From contig JANYEL010000051.1 of the NCBI GenBank assembly GCA_025363155.1, positions 1 through 64,000 on the forward strand: 64,000 nucleotides of DNA, given 5' to 3'. The translations under genes and the position numbers were made by a program. Below the pieces are notes generated by a model. It did no database searches, had not been told where the DNA came from, and was given only the letters and a program-made list of their open reading frames with translations. Positions 38,810 through 48,309 of this stretch are shown in pieces. The stretch is from Moraxellaceae bacterium (lineage in GTDB: Bacteria > Pseudomonadota > Gammaproteobacteria > Pseudomonadales > Moraxellaceae). How positions within the stretch are numbered: the first letter of the stretch is position 1; each line of letters begins with the position of its first letter.

Positions 38810-40516
38810 TTAGCCTTTCAACACAACCAATAAGTCATCTTTAGTCAGCTCACGCGCTTCAGCATCACGACGACCGCGATATTCGAATGTGCCTGCGTCT
38901 AAGCCGCGCTCACCGATCACAATACGATGCGGCACGCCAATCAGTTCAAGATCCGCAAACTTCACACCTGGGCGTTCGTTACGATCATCGAGTAGTACAT
39001 CATAGCCTTGTGCTTTTAATTCCGCATAAAGTTCTTCGCTTGCAGCAACGGCGCGTGGTGATTTTGCGGCATTCATAGGCACGATTGCGACGGTAAATGG
39101 CGCGATGACTGTCGGCCACAAAATACCATTCGCATCAAAGTTTTGTTCAATGGCTGCGGCAACGACACGCGTTACGCCAATGCCATAACAACCCATTGTC
39201 ACAACCAATGGCTTGCCATCTTCACCAAGCACTTTACAGCCCAAAGCTTCAGAGTATTTCTGACCGAGTTGGAAAATATGACCGACTTCGATACCACGTT
39301 TAATCGTTAATGTGCCTTGACCGTCAGGTGAAGCATCGCCTTCGACGACATTACGGATATCAACGGTTTTGGTGATTTGTGCATCACGTTCCCAGTTCAC
39401 GCCTGTTGCGTGTTGATTCGCTGTATTCGCACCAGCAACAAAGTCGGCAAGAGCCGCTGCCGAGTGATCAACAAATACAGGGATCGTTAAACCATGGACA
39501 CCGATATAACCAACCGTTAAGCCAAGCGCAGCAATTTCTTCATCACTCGCAAAAGTGAGTGGGCTGGCGACTTCATCAATTTTTTCAGCTTTAATTTCGT
39601 TCAGCGTGTGATCGCCACGGAGTGCTAAAGCGACTAAGCTGTATTTGCCATTTTCATCAGCCATACCACGCACGATCAGTGTTTTGACTGTGGTGTTGGC
39701 AGGAACATTGAGGAATTGGCTGACTTCTTCAATGGTCTTTTGGTTTGGTGTATCAACGATTGCGAAAGGCTGACTTGCCGCTGGGCGTTCGACAATGCTG
39801 ATGGCTTCAGCCTTTTCGATATTCGCTGCGTACTGTGAAACGTTAGAAAATGCGATATCGTCTTCGCCACTTTCCGCCAATACATGGAACTCATGCGAGG
39901 CAAAACCACCGATTGAGCCTGTATCGGCTTGCACTGCACGGAAGTTCAATCCCAAGCGAGTGAAGATACGACTATAGGTGTCGTGCATCACTTGATAGGT
40001 TTCTGCCAATGATTCGCGTGTCGTATGGAACGAATAGGCATCTTTCATGACGAATTCGCGTGAGCGCATCACACCAAAACGTGGACGGATTTCATCACGG
40101 AATTTGGTTTGGATTTGATAGAAATTGATTGGCAATTGCTTATAGCTTTTCAGCGTATCGCGGGCGATGTCGGTGATCACTTCTTCATGGGTTGGTCCAA
40201 GCACAAATGGACGATCATGGCGATCTTTAAAACGTAGTAATTCTAAGCCGTACTCTTGGTAACGACCTGATTCTTCCCACAGTTCAGCAGGTTGAGTCAC
40301 AGGCATTTTTAGCTCAAGCGCATTACTGGCATTCATTTCTTCGCGAATGATGTTTTCGACTTTTTGTAATACGCGCAGGCCAAGCGGCATCCAAGTGTAA
40401 AGACCAGAAGCGAGGCGGCGAATGAGACCCGCGCGGAGCATGAGCTGGTGGCTAATGACTTCTGCATCACTTGGTGTGTCGCGTAATGTGGCGAAAAAAT
40501 ACTGACTGGCGCGCAT
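38810..40516 (-). CDS. proS: Prolyl-tRNA synthetase
   Basis: [61 protein letters not shown]. Confidence 0.97.
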   Translation of the reverse strand: MRASQYFFATLRDTPSDAEVISHQLMLRAGLIRRLASGLYTWMPLGLRVLQKVENIIREEMNASNALELKMPVTQPAELWEESGRYQEYGLELLRFKDRHDRPFVLGPTHEEVITDIARDTLKSYKQLPINFYQIQTKFRDEIRPRFGVMRSREFVMKDAYSFHTTRESLAETYQVMHDTYSRIFTRLGLNFRAVQADTGSIGGFASHEFHVLAESGEDDIAFSNVSQYAANIEKAEAISIVERPAASQPFAIVDTPNQKTIEEVSQFLNVPANTTVKTLIVRGMADENGKYSLVALALRGDHTLNEIKAEKIDEVASPLTFASDEEIAALGLTVGYIGVHGLTIPVFVDHSAAALADFVAGANTANQHATGVNWERDAQITKTVDIRNVVEGDASPDGQGTLTIKRGIEVGHIFQLGQKYSEALGCKVLGEDGKPLVVTMGCYGIGVTRVVAAAIEQNFDANGILWPTVIAPFTVAIVPMNAAKSPRAVAASEELYAELKAQGYDVLLDDRNERPGVKFADLELIGVPHRIVIGERGLDAGTFEYRGRRDAEARELTKDDLLVVLKG

Positions 40517-40799
40517 AAAACAATCCCTCAAAAAACGTATATCAATAATGGTGCTGGCGTTAAATTTAAAGCCGAAAAAAAGCTATGTTAGGTGCAAATG
40601 ACAATGAATAAAAGGGTATTTGTGATTATATGTAGATTCGGGTGGTTTAATTCAGCGAAGTCCAAGAAAATTGGCGGCAGCGACTATTTAAAAGTCCTTT
40701 CAGATCGCGCATGCTATACCAAATTAACAGACTAAATTGATCAATTTAAAAAGTTTAGATTGGTTGAGCTGGGATATTCACGGATGAGTCAAACATAGA

Positions 40800-41516
40800 A
40801 TGAATGGCAAAGAACCTGCGCAAACTTACCAAAACTTCCTTCGCTCTGGTAGCTGGTTTAAATCACTTCCTGATTCTTTGCAAAAAGCGTTGTTAGATGC
40901 TTCTGTCGTTTTGCATTTGAAGTCTGGTCAATTGCTTTTTGCACAAGGCGATTCTGCACAAGGCCTGTTTGCAGTAACTTCTGGTGCCATCAGTATTGGT
41001 CGTCAGCGTGAAGATGGTAAAGAAGCTCTTTTGACTTTATTGGAGTCGCCGAATTGGTTTGGTGAAATTACGCTGTTTGATCGAATGGATCGCACTCATA
41101 ATGCATTTGCAGTTTCAGATTCCGTTTTGATTCATATTTCAGGTGAGAAACTAGATCAAATCTTAGAGAATGAGCCACGGTATTGGCAAAATTTTGGACA
41201 ATTGCTGACCAGTAAAATGCGCATGATGATGAATCAGGCGGAGGATTTGGCTCTACGAACAACTGTGCAACGCTTAGCTAAACGCCTAGTGTCGTTTGCG
41301 GAAAGTTTTGATAGTCACCAAGATCGCAGTCGGCGCGTGATTCAGATTCAGCAAGATCAATTGGCGTTGATGCTCAATATCACACGGCAAACGACCAATC
41401 AGATGCTTAAGGATTTAGAGCGGCAAGCTTTGATCAAGCTGGTTTATGGTGCAATTGAAATTATTGATTTAGAGGGTTTACGAAACTTTTCTGATCATCT
41501 CTCTGAAAAGAAATGA
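40800..41516 (+). CDS. Crp/Fnr family transcriptional regulator
   Basis: cNMP-binding GQLLFAQGDSAQGLFAVTSGAISI plus HTH (QDQLALMLNITRQTTNQMLKDLERQALI). Confidence 0.9.
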   Translation: MNGKEPAQTYQNFLRSGSWFKSLPDSLQKALLDASVVLHLKSGQLLFAQGDSAQGLFAVTSGAISIGRQREDGKEALLTLLESPNWFGEITLFDRMDRTHNAFAVSDSVLIHISGEKLDQILENEPRYWQNFGQLLTSKMRMMMNQAEDLALRTTVQRLAKRLVSFAESFDSHQDRSRRVIQIQQDQLALMLNITRQTTNQMLKDLERQALIKLVYGAIEIIDLEGLRNFSDHLSEKK

Positions 41517-41648
41517 TGTGAAATGTCGTCTATATGACAGAGTCTATTTCATCATTTGGATTATGATAGCTTTAAGTTGATAGCAAACCGATGAGCTTTT
41601 CAGCGTGTAGGCAATGAAAAAAATCGAATTTACACAGGAGTACGCCGC

Positions 41649-41963
41649 ATGTTTAACGTCAAATTAAATTCAGAGTGGAATGGATTATTGACCCAATACA
41701 AAGCCGATCATCAAGATCCGCGTAATCAATTTTGCCATAGCATTGGTATTCCGATGATTCTGGCATCGCTGCCTGTCGGCGCGACAATTATTGGTTTGCC
41801 AGTAGCGATTCCATTATTTAGTGTCGGTTGGGGCTTTCAGTTTGTTGGTCATTATTTTGAAGGCAAGAAACCTTCATTTACTGAAGATAAACGTCAACTA
41901 CTCGTTGGCGCTTTGTGGTGGTCGCAGAAAGTTGGCTTGACGAAGGTTAAGACTGACGCTTAA
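41649..41963 (+). CDS. DUF962 / Mpo1-like family protein
   Basis: Y..DHQDPRNQFCHSIGIPMIL...FQFVGHYFEGKKPSF. Confidence 0.85.
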   Translation: MFNVKLNSEWNGLLTQYKADHQDPRNQFCHSIGIPMILASLPVGATIIGLPVAIPLFSVGWGFQFVGHYFEGKKPSFTEDKRQLLVGALWWSQKVGLTKVKTDA

Positions 41964-42044
41964 AAATCGATTTTGATAGATAATAGGACTGGTTAATTGA
42001 AAAATTAATCGGTCTTTTTTATTTTTGTTTAGAGTAGAAACGAA

Positions 42045-42058
42045 TGGTACGCTCTGCG
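42045..42058. repeat. att core repeat (distal copy)
   Basis: TGGTACGCTCTGCG identical to the tRNA-Arg 3' end copy at 46802-46815. Confidence 0.85.
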
Positions 42059-42120
42059 CGTATAGAACTTATTTATTAAGTATTTGAATTTATTGTTTAT
42101 TTCCTTTTTGAATTTTGTTG

Positions 42121-42142
42121 TGTATGTCTAAGTGTATGTCTA
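42121..42142 (+). repeat. Putative integrase arm-type sites (two direct copies of TGTATGTCTA)
   Basis: TGTATGTCTA at 42121-42130 and 42133-42142; matching copies at 46640-46649 (inverted) and 46680-46689 at the other end. Confidence 0.65.
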
Positions 42143-42421
42143 AAATATTTTGTTAGCTGTTTTGATTTTACGATTATTCCAATAGATTGTGATTTTAACT
42201 TCAAAAGGGCAGGCGGTGCGTAGTTATCCGCTAAAGGTCTTCGTATATGTCTGTCCGCTTCATGAGCTTGTACACCCCAGTTTCTATTTTAACCCCAGTG
42301 CACACTTTGCTGGCGATGCGTGAACCATCACGCTCCCATTACCATAGGCGCATGGGCAATTTTATGAAATGAGGGGTGGGGTGTTTTAAATTCAATGTGC
42401 AATACAAATCCACCTGTTTAG

Positions 42422-42829
42422 TTATTTTTTTGAATAATCGTGATTACTCGATGTGACTTGGGCGGATAAAGGTTTCATAGTCATACATTTATGTTTGAAT
42501 TTTTCTAGGTAGTGGTCAAAGCCTTCAGGTTTCAATTTTTTATTAAAAATCAGTTCCCCTGCACTTGATGTTAACTCGCTTAACTCACTAAGCGAGTTAA
42601 TATAAATCTCTTGAAAAACACGTGGTGTATAAAGTGAATTGTTCACTGAAAAAACGATTTTGTCTGCTAAATCAACAGAAACTGATCCGTGATAAGCCTT
42701 ATTATATTGAGTGAGTGCATTACTTAAAGTCTCGTTGAGTGATGAGCAAGCGACATTCTGAAGTGGTGATGGTTCTGAGTAACAGATTGCAGGGGTTAGC
42801 AGTAAAGTGAACAAGAGTGAGGTTTTCAT
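42422..42829 (-). CDS. Hypothetical secreted protein (element cargo)
   Basis: 135 aa with signal peptide MKTSLLFTLLLTPAICYS. Confidence 0.5.
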   Translation of the reverse strand: MKTSLLFTLLLTPAICYSEPSPLQNVACSSLNETLSNALTQYNKAYHGSVSVDLADKIVFSVNNSLYTPRVFQEIYINSLSELSELTSSAGELIFNKKLKPEGFDHYLEKFKHKCMTMKPLSAQVTSSNHDYSKK

Positions 42830-42888
42830 AATGATTCCTTATTCGTTGTAATTGGTTTCAGTGTAGCTTAAACCTAACAAGACTTTAA

Positions 42889-43392
42889 TCATTTATTACC
42901 ATTTATCATATCTATATATACACGCGCCGCCTCCTCATCACTGACTTGTTTAATTCCTCCGTAGAAATGACCTAATCCGCTTGGTATTAAGTTGTTGCCG
43001 TTTTTTCCTGCCAACTCTACGGATTGTTTGTCGCCGTACTTCTTAGGGTTCATGCGAGACAACACCCATTTACGCGAATCTATTTGTAATCTTGCTTTCG
43101 CAATTTCAGCAGGTTCAGCTTTGACGCTATCTGCAATACAAAGGACTTCATCAAAATATAAATCTTCGCGGATTGTCGTCGCTTCGCGATACTGCTCCGA
43201 AAACTCCTTATTTTCATCTAACCATTTCATCACGCTAGACATTGCAGGCATATCATCATCAAGGCAAACGTTTCTTAAACTACGACCTTGAGCAATACGC
43301 GAACATATCTCATCAATGAGGTTTTCACTATATAACGTAGGTCGCCCACCTGTTAATAATTTTTGAATCATTGAATAAACTCCTTTCTGCAA
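42889..43392 (-). CDS. Terminase small subunit-like protein
   Basis: GGRPTLYSENLIDEICSRIAQGRSLRNVCLDDDMPAMSSVMKWLDENKEFSEQYREATTIREDLYFDEVLCIAD resembles phage TerS-like proteins. Confidence 0.75.
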   Translation of the reverse strand: MQKGVYSMIQKLLTGGRPTLYSENLIDEICSRIAQGRSLRNVCLDDDMPAMSSVMKWLDENKEFSEQYREATTIREDLYFDEVLCIADSVKAEPAEIAKARLQIDSRKWVLSRMNPKKYGDKQSVELAGKNGNNLIPSGLGHFYGGIKQVSDEEAARVYIDMINGNK

Positions 43393-43432
43393 TCCGAAAC
43401 GAACGACTACCTATGGTAGATATATAAAGGAG

Positions 43433-43567
43433 TACAGATTCTGTACCAGTAAGTTTGTCAAAAAACCTTAATAGGTACAGATTCTGTACCAGTAACAGGT
43501 TAAAAATGGTCTTATTTGAGCAACTGGTACAGTTAATGTACCAGTGAAGATGAAAAACTGTACCAGT
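43433..43567. repeat. Cluster of palindromic TACAGATTCTGTACCAGT-type repeats
   Basis: TACAGATTCTGTACCAGT at 43433-43450 and 43476-43493; ACTGGTACAGTTAATGTACCAGT at 43523-43545; CTGTACCAGT at 43558-43567. Confidence 0.85.
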
Positions 43568-43570
43568 CGC

Positions 43571-43996
43571 CTAATTTTGAAAAATCTTATTCCATTTACT
43601 TGATGGCGTTTTCGTTGGTCGACATTTACCGCCGCAACTATCAATCGCAAAAAAGGTTAGTGCGTACAGGTTAGGAGTATTTCGTTGCCCTGTACTAAAA
43701 ACAACTTCACGAGTCTGTTCAATCCAGCCACGTTCTAGAAGTTCATCAATTGCCTTCTTCAACGTTTCTTTTGAAGCAATTCCCCACCGTTTGGCTATCG
43801 TATGAGTTGCACATAAGTCACCATTGTTTTTTACACCCCCAACTGTAAGCTGAATTTGCGACAGTAAGCACCACATAAGATTTTTGGCATTAGGTGTAAG
43901 TGTTCTAAAGTTTTCAGAACTCAAAACATTAACAGGTAAACCAATCCATAACCCTTGCTCACGCCGACCAGTGCATTTAGCTTTGGAGAGTGCCAT
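43571..43996 (-). CDS. Hypothetical winged-helix-like protein (element; possible replication/regulatory protein)
   Basis: 141 aa; LTPNAKNLMWCLLSQIQLTVGG...TIAKRWGIASKETLKKAIDELLERGWIEQTRE suggests a wHTH. Confidence 0.55.
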   Translation of the reverse strand: MALSKAKCTGRREQGLWIGLPVNVLSSENFRTLTPNAKNLMWCLLSQIQLTVGGVKNNGDLCATHTIAKRWGIASKETLKKAIDELLERGWIEQTREVVFSTGQRNTPNLYALTFFAIDSCGGKCRPTKTPSSKWNKIFQN

Positions 43997-44306
43997 CTAT
44001 AAGCCACTCCGTAGCAAGTTCACGGTCTGATTCAGTAAAGTAGTAAATGCCATAAGTACATTTACGACCATCTCTATCTATGCCAGCGCATCGCCTGCAA
44101 GGACACTGAAAACCGCGCTTTCTAAGCTGTCTAATCACTTCTGGGCTATTTGTGCATCCGATTGCATCATCAAGCTTGGTGCGCTCAATTTCACCACGAA
44201 AAAGGATGTTTATAGCGCGTATCCATCGTGGATTATTACGCATTTTAGATGTGTTATTATCAGCTTGCAGGGGCTTGGTCGGTAAAACGGCTAGGCTCTT
44301 TTTCAT
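43977..44306 (-). CDS. Hypothetical element protein with Cys cluster
   Basis: 109 aa; RGFQCPCRRCAGIDRDGRKCTYGIYYFTESDRELA; overlaps neighbour. Confidence 0.5.
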   Translation of the reverse strand: MKKSLAVLPTKPLQADNNTSKMRNNPRWIRAINILFRGEIERTKLDDAIGCTNSPEVIRQLRKRGFQCPCRRCAGIDRDGRKCTYGIYYFTESDRELATEWLIDGTLQS

Positions 44307-44309
44307 TTC

Positions 44310-44531
44310 TTAAGCCTCCCCATTATTTACTATGGGTTGACGTGCTGCCTTCTTTGATTCGAGCCAAGCACTTATCTCGTCGGCATCAAAATAGACTGGT
44401 GATTGCATAGAATCACCAAGCTTGATAGACGCGGGAAAAGTAGGGTCTTTAGCTTGTAGTTTGCGTAGACCTTCGCGGCTCAGGTCTAATTCAGAACAAA
44501 CTCTATTTAACCGCTTTAACATTGCTTGCAT
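44310..44531 (-). CDS. AlpA-like DNA-binding regulator / excisionase
   Basis: 73 aa; LSREGLRKLQAKDPTFPASIKLGDSMQSPVYFDADEISAWLESKKAARQ, an AlpA pattern. Confidence 0.8.
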   Translation of the reverse strand: MQAMLKRLNRVCSELDLSREGLRKLQAKDPTFPASIKLGDSMQSPVYFDADEISAWLESKKAARQPIVNNGEA

Positions 44532-44617
44532 ATAAACACCTATGTATTGATTACAAGGGTATTTAACTATTGATTATTAATTCTACTCAGCCAGAAGGTC
44601 GGGAGCTTCTGACAGAC

Positions 44618-45250
44618 TTAACGTTTAGGTGGGCAGTTTTCAAAATCTTTATGTTCATCTACAAAAGCGTTCCAATTTTCAATGGCTTTTCTTTCTCGTT
44701 CTTCCTCGCTAAGGCTATTTTTTTCTTCTAGTCTTTTAAAATGTTCTGCGAAATTCACTAAAAACCATCTATAACTACGCTTTGCAGAACTCTCTGACAC
44801 CTCTAAATCCACCGCAGTACAAATAGCTGCGTCATTTACACTTTGTCCATTTTGAACAAGTTTAAGCATATACCCACCCACATCATAAGTATTGTTGGGT
44901 CGCTGATTTCCACTTGTTAGATTTAATTCTCTCCCTAGTATTTGTACTCGCTGTTTAGGTGTGCTTTTAGCTGCGGATACTTCAAATGCATCAGCTAAAT
45001 AACTCCCTAAGCCTATTGGCAATGGTTTACCTTTATCCGCATCTCTTAGGTAATCTGCTGCCAGCCTAAGCACATTTGCAGCATCGTCCGCATTGTATGG
45101 AGCATTGAACATACTGCTATGGAGTTCTGATAATTTAATAGTTGCGGCTGTGGTTTCCGCATCGCACTCTAAAGCAATACAGCATTTTTCTATTTCTTTT
45201 TGCTTGTTTCTTCTTTTCTTTCTAAAAATTATGGGGTTATTTTCTGACAT
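44618..45250 (-). CDS. Hypothetical element protein
   Basis: 210-aa ORF in element; no family recognised. Confidence 0.5.
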   Translation of the reverse strand: MSENNPIIFRKKRRNKQKEIEKCCIALECDAETTAATIKLSELHSSMFNAPYNADDAANVLRLAADYLRDADKGKPLPIGLGSYLADAFEVSAAKSTPKQRVQILGRELNLTSGNQRPNNTYDVGGYMLKLVQNGQSVNDAAICTAVDLEVSESSAKRSYRWFLVNFAEHFKRLEEKNSLSEEERERKAIENWNAFVDEHKDFENCPPKR

Positions 45251-45364
45251 AACTCACACCTTCCTAAACGCCACAATATTGTCACCCGCCAATCTGTCCA
45301 AGCATAAGACTGCATCATCACATGCCGTTGTTCTAAGTACATTGCCTTGTTATAAACCCCATCC

Positions 45365-46636
45365 TTATACTTTGTTAGCGAAGTCATAGGGCGTTATGTG
45401 TTCAATCAAATTTGCATCAAGATAGTCACACCACCAATCGAGCATTTTTCTACGTTCTTGTAGGAACTCTGCCTTATGTGTGTAAGACTTTCTTACTTTA
45501 TTACTTTCTTTGTGGCTCATTTGACGCTCTACAGCATCCTCGGTAAATAAACCAGATTCACACAATGCACTGCAAGCCATCGTTCTAAAACCATGTCCAC
45601 AAACGTCAACTTTGGTGTTATATCCCATACGCCGTAGAGCTTTATTTATAGTGCTTTCACTGATGAATAAATTTACATCGCCATGTTTGGGGAATATGTT
45701 TTTTGTATATCCGCTGAATTGGTGTGTTTGTTTAAGCAACTGCAATACTTGCGGTGAAAGGTGGACTAGGTGAGTGGTTTCCATCTTTGCGCCACGTCCT
45801 GAATATTTCGCACCATCTACTTCTTCGCGTGTTGGTGGAATCGTCCACATTTTTCTCTCAAAGTTGACCTCATTCCATCGAGCAAAACGAATCTCAGACG
45901 ACCTAATAAATACGTTTAACGTAAGCGATAAACAAAGTTTAGTGAGTGGTTGTCCAGTGTCGGCATGAATACGCTGTAATAGCTCAGGAAGACGCTCTAA
46001 GGATAAGGCGGGGCGGTGTACTACTTCGTGTGTTGTCATTGAATCGGACAAGTTAATAGCGGGGCTGCTGTCGATGTATTCTTTACTGACTGCATAAGCA
46101 AAAATGTGCGTAAGTCTTTGTCTGATTTTTTTTGCGACTTCAAAAAAACCTTTGTCTTCGATTTTTCTGATTACGGCTAATAGGTCTTTATGCTTAATCG
46201 CATCAATTGCTTTGTTTCCTAAATCAGGGAATAAATGAGTTTCTAGGTCTTGCATAGCGCGTTCGGCTGTTACTGCTTTCAATCCCTTAATTTTTATATA
46301 GGTAGGATGCCAAGCGCGAGCTACTTTCTCTAATGAGAAAACATTGTCTGATTTCGCTTTGTTGATTTTTGATTGTTCAATCGGGTCTATACTGTTGGCG
46401 AGTAGCTTTTCTGTATCTCTGCGCTTGTCGCGTGCCTCTTTTAGGGATAGGGCTGGATAGTGTCCTAATGTCATTAGCCCAATTTTGCCGTCTGGTCTTT
46501 TGAATCTATGCCGCCAAGCTTTTGTACCAGATACGCGAACAAACAGAATAAGACCGTCGCCATCACGCAATTCGTAATCTTTTGGCTTCGCTGCATCGCA
46601 TTGCGTAGGGGTAAGTGGTTTAACGGTTCTAGCCAT
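45365..46636 (-). CDS. Tyrosine recombinase/integrase (P4-type, DUF4102 N-terminus)
   Basis: LTPTQCDAAKPKDYELRDGDGLILFVRVSGTKAWRHRFKRPDGK; catalytic region RSSEIRFARWNEV...HGFRTMACSAL...QMSHKESNKVRKSYTHKA. Confidence 0.95.
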   Translation of the reverse strand: MARTVKPLTPTQCDAAKPKDYELRDGDGLILFVRVSGTKAWRHRFKRPDGKIGLMTLGHYPALSLKEARDKRRDTEKLLANSIDPIEQSKINKAKSDNVFSLEKVARAWHPTYIKIKGLKAVTAERAMQDLETHLFPDLGNKAIDAIKHKDLLAVIRKIEDKGFFEVAKKIRQRLTHIFAYAVSKEYIDSSPAINLSDSMTTHEVVHRPALSLERLPELLQRIHADTGQPLTKLCLSLTLNVFIRSSEIRFARWNEVNFERKMWTIPPTREEVDGAKYSGRGAKMETTHLVHLSPQVLQLLKQTHQFSGYTKNIFPKHGDVNLFISESTINKALRRMGYNTKVDVCGHGFRTMACSALCESGLFTEDAVERQMSHKESNKVRKSYTHKAEFLQERRKMLDWWCDYLDANLIEHITPYDFANKV

Positions 46637-46639
46637 TTT

Positions 46640-46689
46640 TAGACATACACTGTTTGTAGAACTGCTTTGTATGTTCTCATGTATGTCTA
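46640..46689. repeat. Putative integrase arm-type sites, integrase-proximal end
   Basis: TAGACATACA at 46640-46649 and TGTATGTCTA at 46680-46689. Confidence 0.6.
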
Positions 46690-46801
46690 AAATATGCCAC
46701 TGTATGCTTATTTATAATTGTATATGGGTGTATGATTTACGAATGTAATTCATTAATATCAGTGATATAGGTGTATGTTGTGGTGTATGAAAATATAAAT
46801 T

Positions 46802-46877
46802 TGGTACGCTCTGCGGGACTCGAACCCACGTCTTCCGCTTAGGAGGCAGGCGCTCTATCCAGTTGAGCTAAGAGCGT
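46802..46877 (-). tRNA. tRNA-Arg (CCT anticodon)
   Basis: Reverse strand ACGCTCT-TA-GCTCAACTGGATAGAGC-G-CCTGCCTCCTAAGCGGA-...-GTGGGTTCGAGTCCC-GC-AGAGCGT-A-CCA folds as tRNA; loop CT-CCT-AA. Confidence 0.92.
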
Positions 46878-46946
46878 AGGATGCGGATTAAATCATAAAT
46901 TAGGGTAGGATAAGAAGTTATTTATCAGTTTTTTACGAGATGGTCT

Positions 46947-47468
46947 ATGGCTTTGAATGATGCAGATGAATTGGCGTACAGTTTTAAGCCAATTATTAAT
47001 GACTCTGCACGTATCATTATTTTGGGAAGTATGCCCGGAATTAAGTCATTAACTGAACAGCAATATTACGCTCATCCTCAAAATGCCTTCTGGCGCATTA
47101 TGGCGGCGTTGTTTGATTTCGATGCACTTGCTTCGTATGAACAAAAGTTAGCGTTTTTACAGTCGGAAAGCGTTGCGCTGTGGGATGTACTACATTCATG
47201 CAAGCGAGAAGGTAGCTTAGATTCGATGATTCAGCCAGAGACGCAAGTGGCGAATGACTTCAATACATTATTTCAGCAGTATCCGAATATTCGATCTGTG
47301 TTTTTTAATGGGGCGAAAGCGGAGAGTTATTTTAAACGGCATATCTTACCGTCATTAATGGAACATCAATTGCACTTTGCAGGGTTGCCTTCGACAAGTC
47401 CTGCACATGCATCATTATCATTTGAAAAGAAGTTGGAAGCGTGGCGAGTGATTCGGCACGCTCATTGA
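46947..47468 (+). CDS. DNA-deoxyinosine (hypoxanthine) glycosylase, UDG superfamily
   Basis: IILGSMPGIKSLTEQQYYAHPQNAFWRIMAALF; C-terminal LPSTSPAHASLSFEKKLEAW. Confidence 0.85.
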   Translation: MALNDADELAYSFKPIINDSARIIILGSMPGIKSLTEQQYYAHPQNAFWRIMAALFDFDALASYEQKLAFLQSESVALWDVLHSCKREGSLDSMIQPETQVANDFNTLFQQYPNIRSVFFNGAKAESYFKRHILPSLMEHQLHFAGLPSTSPAHASLSFEKKLEAWRVIRHAH

Positions 47469-47472
47469 GCGA

Positions 47473-48267
47473 TTAAACTAGACGCTGTCTAACCATTTCA
47501 AACATGCAGATCGCACCTGCAATCGCCACATTCAGTGACTCTTGACCACCCGGTTGTGGAATCGTGACGGCAATGGCATTGGCTAAGGCAACATCGCTTG
47601 CGCCTTGACCTTCATTGCCCATTAACCATGCGATCGGTGTGGTGAGATCAAGCGCATAAAGGCTTTGGCTGGCATGTGAACTTGTTGCATGTAACGGTAT
47701 ATCTAAGCGTTCGATCACTTCATTGATATCTGCTTGCTCGATTATTTCTAAACCAAACTGTGCGCCCATCCCCGCGCGAAGTACGCGAGGTGACCAGGCG
47801 GAAGCTGTGCCAGTTGTGCAAATGACTTGCTTAATTCCAGCAGCAGCAGCCGTTCTCAGTAATGTTCCAACATTACCCGCATCTTGAACATCTTCAAGAA
47901 TCAGCGCATCTACGGTTAAACGTTCAGGCAAGGCTGTATGAACAGTGTTGATAAGCGCCATAATATCGATGCCTTGACCCAGAGTCCGCATTTCTTTGTA
48001 TAACGCATCGGGCAAGACAAAGCGTGAGACTTGTTTCCAACCATCCAAGAGGTCATTGACCTCTGGATGAGTCAGCATGCTTTCACTGAGGAAAATGCTA
48101 TCAGGCGTTTGTCCCGCACGTTGATAAGCATCCAATAAATGAATACCTTCGAGTACGGTTTGGCTTGCTTTGCGCCGCGCATTGGCTTGCTCAAGCAATC
48201 CGCGTAAGTGTTTCAAACGAGGATTGTCACGCGAAGTAATGGAGAGCGGCATTTTTTCAGGAAGCAT
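47473..48267 (-). CDS. TrmH/SpoU family RNA 2'-O-methyltransferase
   Basis: LILEDVQDAGNVGTLLRTAAAAGI, WLMGNEGQGAS, IPQPGGQESLNVAIAGAICMFEMVRQR. Confidence 0.93.
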   Translation of the reverse strand: MLPEKMPLSITSRDNPRLKHLRGLLEQANARRKASQTVLEGIHLLDAYQRAGQTPDSIFLSESMLTHPEVNDLLDGWKQVSRFVLPDALYKEMRTLGQGIDIMALINTVHTALPERLTVDALILEDVQDAGNVGTLLRTAAAAGIKQVICTTGTASAWSPRVLRAGMGAQFGLEIIEQADINEVIERLDIPLHATSSHASQSLYALDLTTPIAWLMGNEGQGASDVALANAIAVTIPQPGGQESLNVAIAGAICMFEMVRQRLV

Positions 48268-48309
48268 TAGTGTGTGATTACCTTTTGAGTGTTTTAGAGA
48301 AAATCTTGA

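Larger units (their letters stand above)
42045..46815. mobile_element. Small integrative element / putative phage satellite in tRNA-Arg
   Basis: 14-bp direct repeat TGGTACGCTCTGCG at 42045-42058 and 46802-46815 (tRNA 3' end); tyrosine integrase next to tRNA; AlpA-like and TerS-like genes inside. Confidence 0.88.

Noticed and set aside
43433-43567. Possible mini-CRISPR
   Set aside because: Repeats are palindromic, unevenly spaced (22-52 bp) and no cas genes are nearby; better explained as operators/iterons.
45093-45389. Plus-strand ORF between element genes
   Set aside because: Overlaps two minus-strand genes and has no recognisable features.
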